From contig JAVBUO010000062.1 of assembly GCA_031555315.1 (NCBI GenBank), positions 1 to 43,213 of the forward strand: a stretch of DNA of 43,213 bases, given 5' to 3'. Shown piece by piece: positions 41,496 to 43,213 of this stretch; the first letter of the stretch is position 1, and each line of letters begins with the position of its first letter. Source of the stretch: JAVBJV01 sp031555315. GTDB lineage: Bacteria; Pseudomonadota; Alphaproteobacteria; Acetobacterales; Acetobacteraceae. The notes below the pieces were generated by a model, which did no database searches, was not told the origin of the DNA, and saw only the letters and a program-made list of their open reading frames with translations. Made by a program: the position numbers and the translations under genes.

Positions 41496-43213
41496 ATGTA
41501 CAAACCCTATACATTTCGTAATTGCTTACTGGCATACACAGCCTTTGCCGGGCTGCTGGTGGCCGCCGGTGCGGCCCAGGCGGCCTGCCCACCGACTGCG
41601 AATACGGCAGATAACTGGGTCGTTTCTGGCGGTAGCGCGTGTACATGGACGCCGCCGTCTGCCACGATTGATCGGACCGTGGGCTGGACCAGTTACATCA
41701 CGGTGGGCGAAAGTACGACGTCGGGTGGCAGCAATGTGCTGACCATCAACAACGCCGTGCCTGTTACGTTCAACATCACGCCGCGCTCTGCCAGCGTTTG
41801 GGGCTTCCGCGTGATAAGCGCCGCAACTGCCACAAACACGATGACGGTTGGTGATGTCGTATTGAACGTCAACGCTGGAGCGACACCTGTCGCGAACGTT
41901 CAGGCGACCGCGATCGAGGTGACGACGAACGGGCGGTTCACCGGCGGCGATGTGACGATCAATCTTGGACACCGGAAGACGGACAACCTCTTCGCGGGTT
42001 CTTTCTCTTACGGTGTGTTGGCTGGCGGCTCGGTTAACAGCAGTGATTATGATCCGACCGCCATGGCACACGCCACATTCGACAATCTGACCATCACGGC
42101 CAATGCAAGCGCATCGTCGGGTGGGTATGCCGCCCTGATGACTACGGCAGCCATCCGTGCCATTGCACAGACAGATAACGGTTCCGGCCATGACTCAGGT
42201 TCCGGCACGGTAACCGTCAGCGGCATGACCACCATCAATACCAGTGGCACTTACAGCATCGGTATTTACGTGTCGGGCCGCGATAGCACCGTCGACATCA
42301 ACGACAGCTCGATCACCACGTCGGGCAGCACATCCTCGGCGATCAGGATCGGCAAAACGCGCGATGCCGGTAATGGCGGTGGCCTGCTGATCTCGCGTGG
42401 ACGGATGGAAATCGACACCACAGGTGCGGCAGACACCGGCGCGATCCTGCTGCTCGGCGATGGCGGCATCAATGCGTCCTATCGGGCGGCAACACTGGAT
42501 GCCAATTTCGATGCCAGCTCGACGCGCATTCAATCGGCGGCCGAAGCGGTCTTCTATACGGTCAACGACAAGGGAACCTACGGAAATTCCGTCGGGAGCA
42601 CCGCGTCGTTCAACAATGCGGTGATGACCACCACATCGACGACGGCGTCGCTGATCAAGTTCGAATCCGGCACATCCGGCGGCACGACCTATGCCCAGAC
42701 GGACGCCGTGTTCAATCTGCGCGGCGCGGGAAGCCTGTTGACCGCGGCCAGCGACGGCTGGCTGTTCGAGGCGATGGACCGCACCTCGGCCACCGCCAGT
42801 ATCAGCCAGGGCGCCGTCGTGCAGGGGATGGTGTTTACCGGCGCCACCAATGCGAACTTCACGATGAACCTGTCGGACAGCGCCGTCTGGGAACTGGTGG
42901 CGAAAGGAACGACGGCGACCTCGACACTGACCGCGCTCAATCTCGCATCGGGGGCGCGCGTCGATGCATCGGGCGGTGATTTCACCATCGCCGCCGCGGT
43001 TGCCAGCGACAGCGGTATTCTCGATCTGCGCGGTACCACGTCCACGGCGGGGCGCACGTTGTTGATCGACGGCGCCTACACGGCATCCGGCGCTGCGATG
43101 GTGCGGATGAACACGGTGCTGAACGCCGGCGGTGCATTGGCCGACCAGACCACCGACCGGCTGATCGTCAACGGCAACGCGACGGGCACCACGCTGGTTT
43201 CGGTGCAGAACGC
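41496..43213 (+). CDS. Autotransporter passenger domain (partial, 3' end outside window)
   Basis: Type V secreted protein; 572 codons are visible and the frame is open to the window edge. The signal peptide (LLAYTAFAGLLVAAGAAQA) is followed by a long Thr/Ser/Gly/Ala-rich passenger with regular beta-helix-like turns (NVLTINNAVPVTFNITPRSA; GTYSIGIYVSGRDSTVDIND; GRMEIDTTGAADTGAILLLG). Near the visible end, TTDRLIVNGNATGTTLVSVQ is the conserved passage found just before the C-terminal barrel in pertactin-like autotransporters. The barrel must lie just outside. Only two cysteines are seen in the mature N-terminus (ACPP and SACTW). The passenger's function cannot be read from it. Confidence 0.85.
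   Translation, partial: MYKPYTFRNCLLAYTAFAGLLVAAGAAQAACPPTANTADNWVVSGGSACTWTPPSATIDRTVGWTSYITVGESTTSGGSNVLTINNAVPVTFNITPRSASVWGFRVISAATATNTMTVGDVVLNVNAGATPVANVQATAIEVTTNGRFTGGDVTINLGHRKTDNLFAGSFSYGVLAGGSVNSSDYDPTAMAHATFDNLTITANASASSGGYAALMTTAAIRAIAQTDNGSGHDSGSGTVTVSGMTTINTSGTYSIGIYVSGRDSTVDINDSSITTSGSTSSAIRIGKTRDAGNGGGLLISRGRMEIDTTGAADTGAILLLGDGGINASYRAATLDANFDASSTRIQSAAEAVFYTVNDKGTYGNSVGSTASFNNAVMTTTSTTASLIKFESGTSGGTTYAQTDAVFNLRGAGSLLTAASDGWLFEAMDRTSATASISQGAVVQGMVFTGATNANFTMNLSDSAVWELVAKGTTATSTLTALNLASGARVDASGGDFTIAAAVASDSGILDLRGTTSTAGRTLLIDGAYTASGAAMVRMNTVLNAGGALADQTTDRLIVNGNATGTTLVSVQN

Noticed and set aside
1..43213. CRISPR array or insertion sequence
   Set aside because: No regularly spaced identical repeats and no transposase-like protein were seen on either strand.

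Overview
The window looks like two genomic backgrounds joined at about 12.15-12.5 kb. The left part (1-12.15 kb) is a sulfur-scavenging cluster with Burkholderiales-style proteins: an aliphatic-sulfonate ABC transporter (permease cut by the window start, plus its binding protein), a complete ribose/AI-2-type ABC transporter, an SfnB/DszC-like flavoprotein, an NtaA/DszA-type FMNH2-dependent monooxygenase, an APC permease, a small tandem zinc-ribbon protein, and sfnB. The right part (12.5-43.2 kb) reads as an alphaproteobacterium, most likely Acetobacteraceae. The evidence is the order uvrA / ssb-gyrA-coaD-cyclophilin, a GTTC-N7-GTTC LexA box upstream of uvrA (the alphaproteobacterial type), and an OprB-type porin. 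These family and lineage assignments come from reading the proteins, not from a database search.

Layout of the right part: ilvD (12.5 kb) with an intrinsic terminator; a convergent OprB porin with its own promoter; two small hypotheticals; a sodB-GNAT pair sharing a TAATG junction; a squalene/phytoene-synthase-family protein; a DUF3592-like membrane protein; uvrA divergent from ssb-gyrA-coaD-cyclophilin; then tRNA-Lys(UUU). Immediately after the tRNA is a decayed mobile element, probably a prophage (27.65-32.8 kb). It holds a frameshifted tyrosine-integrase remnant, remnants of two divergent phage-type regulators, and phage head-gene scraps that include a PBECR-like nuclease domain. Several short genes in it are still intact.

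The most interesting of these is a minus-strand pair of small peptides at 29.2-29.6 kb. Both have almost the same double-glycine (VSGG) leader but completely different cationic cores. They have clear ribosome-binding sites, a near-consensus promoter and a downstream terminator: a bacteriocin/microcin-like pair kept inside a decayed element. The element also carries a coupled lipoprotein / 40-aa / 52-aa membrane-peptide operon and a membrane-anchored protein with a PBCV-type basic adaptor tail.

From 32.8 kb on: a soluble globin-coupled chemoreceptor; a non-coding stretch with a 12-bp tandem repeat; a leftward run acs -> MFS -> Crp/Fnr -> DUF2892 with overlapping genes; a divergent MHS-family transporter with a terminator; an AT-rich spacer; and the first 572 codons of an autotransporter, cut by the window end.

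Central metabolism and DNA maintenance genes (ilvD, uvrA, ssb, gyrA, coaD, acs, sodB) appear intact. Whether the left block was transferred or is an assembly or contamination join cannot be decided from the sequence alone.
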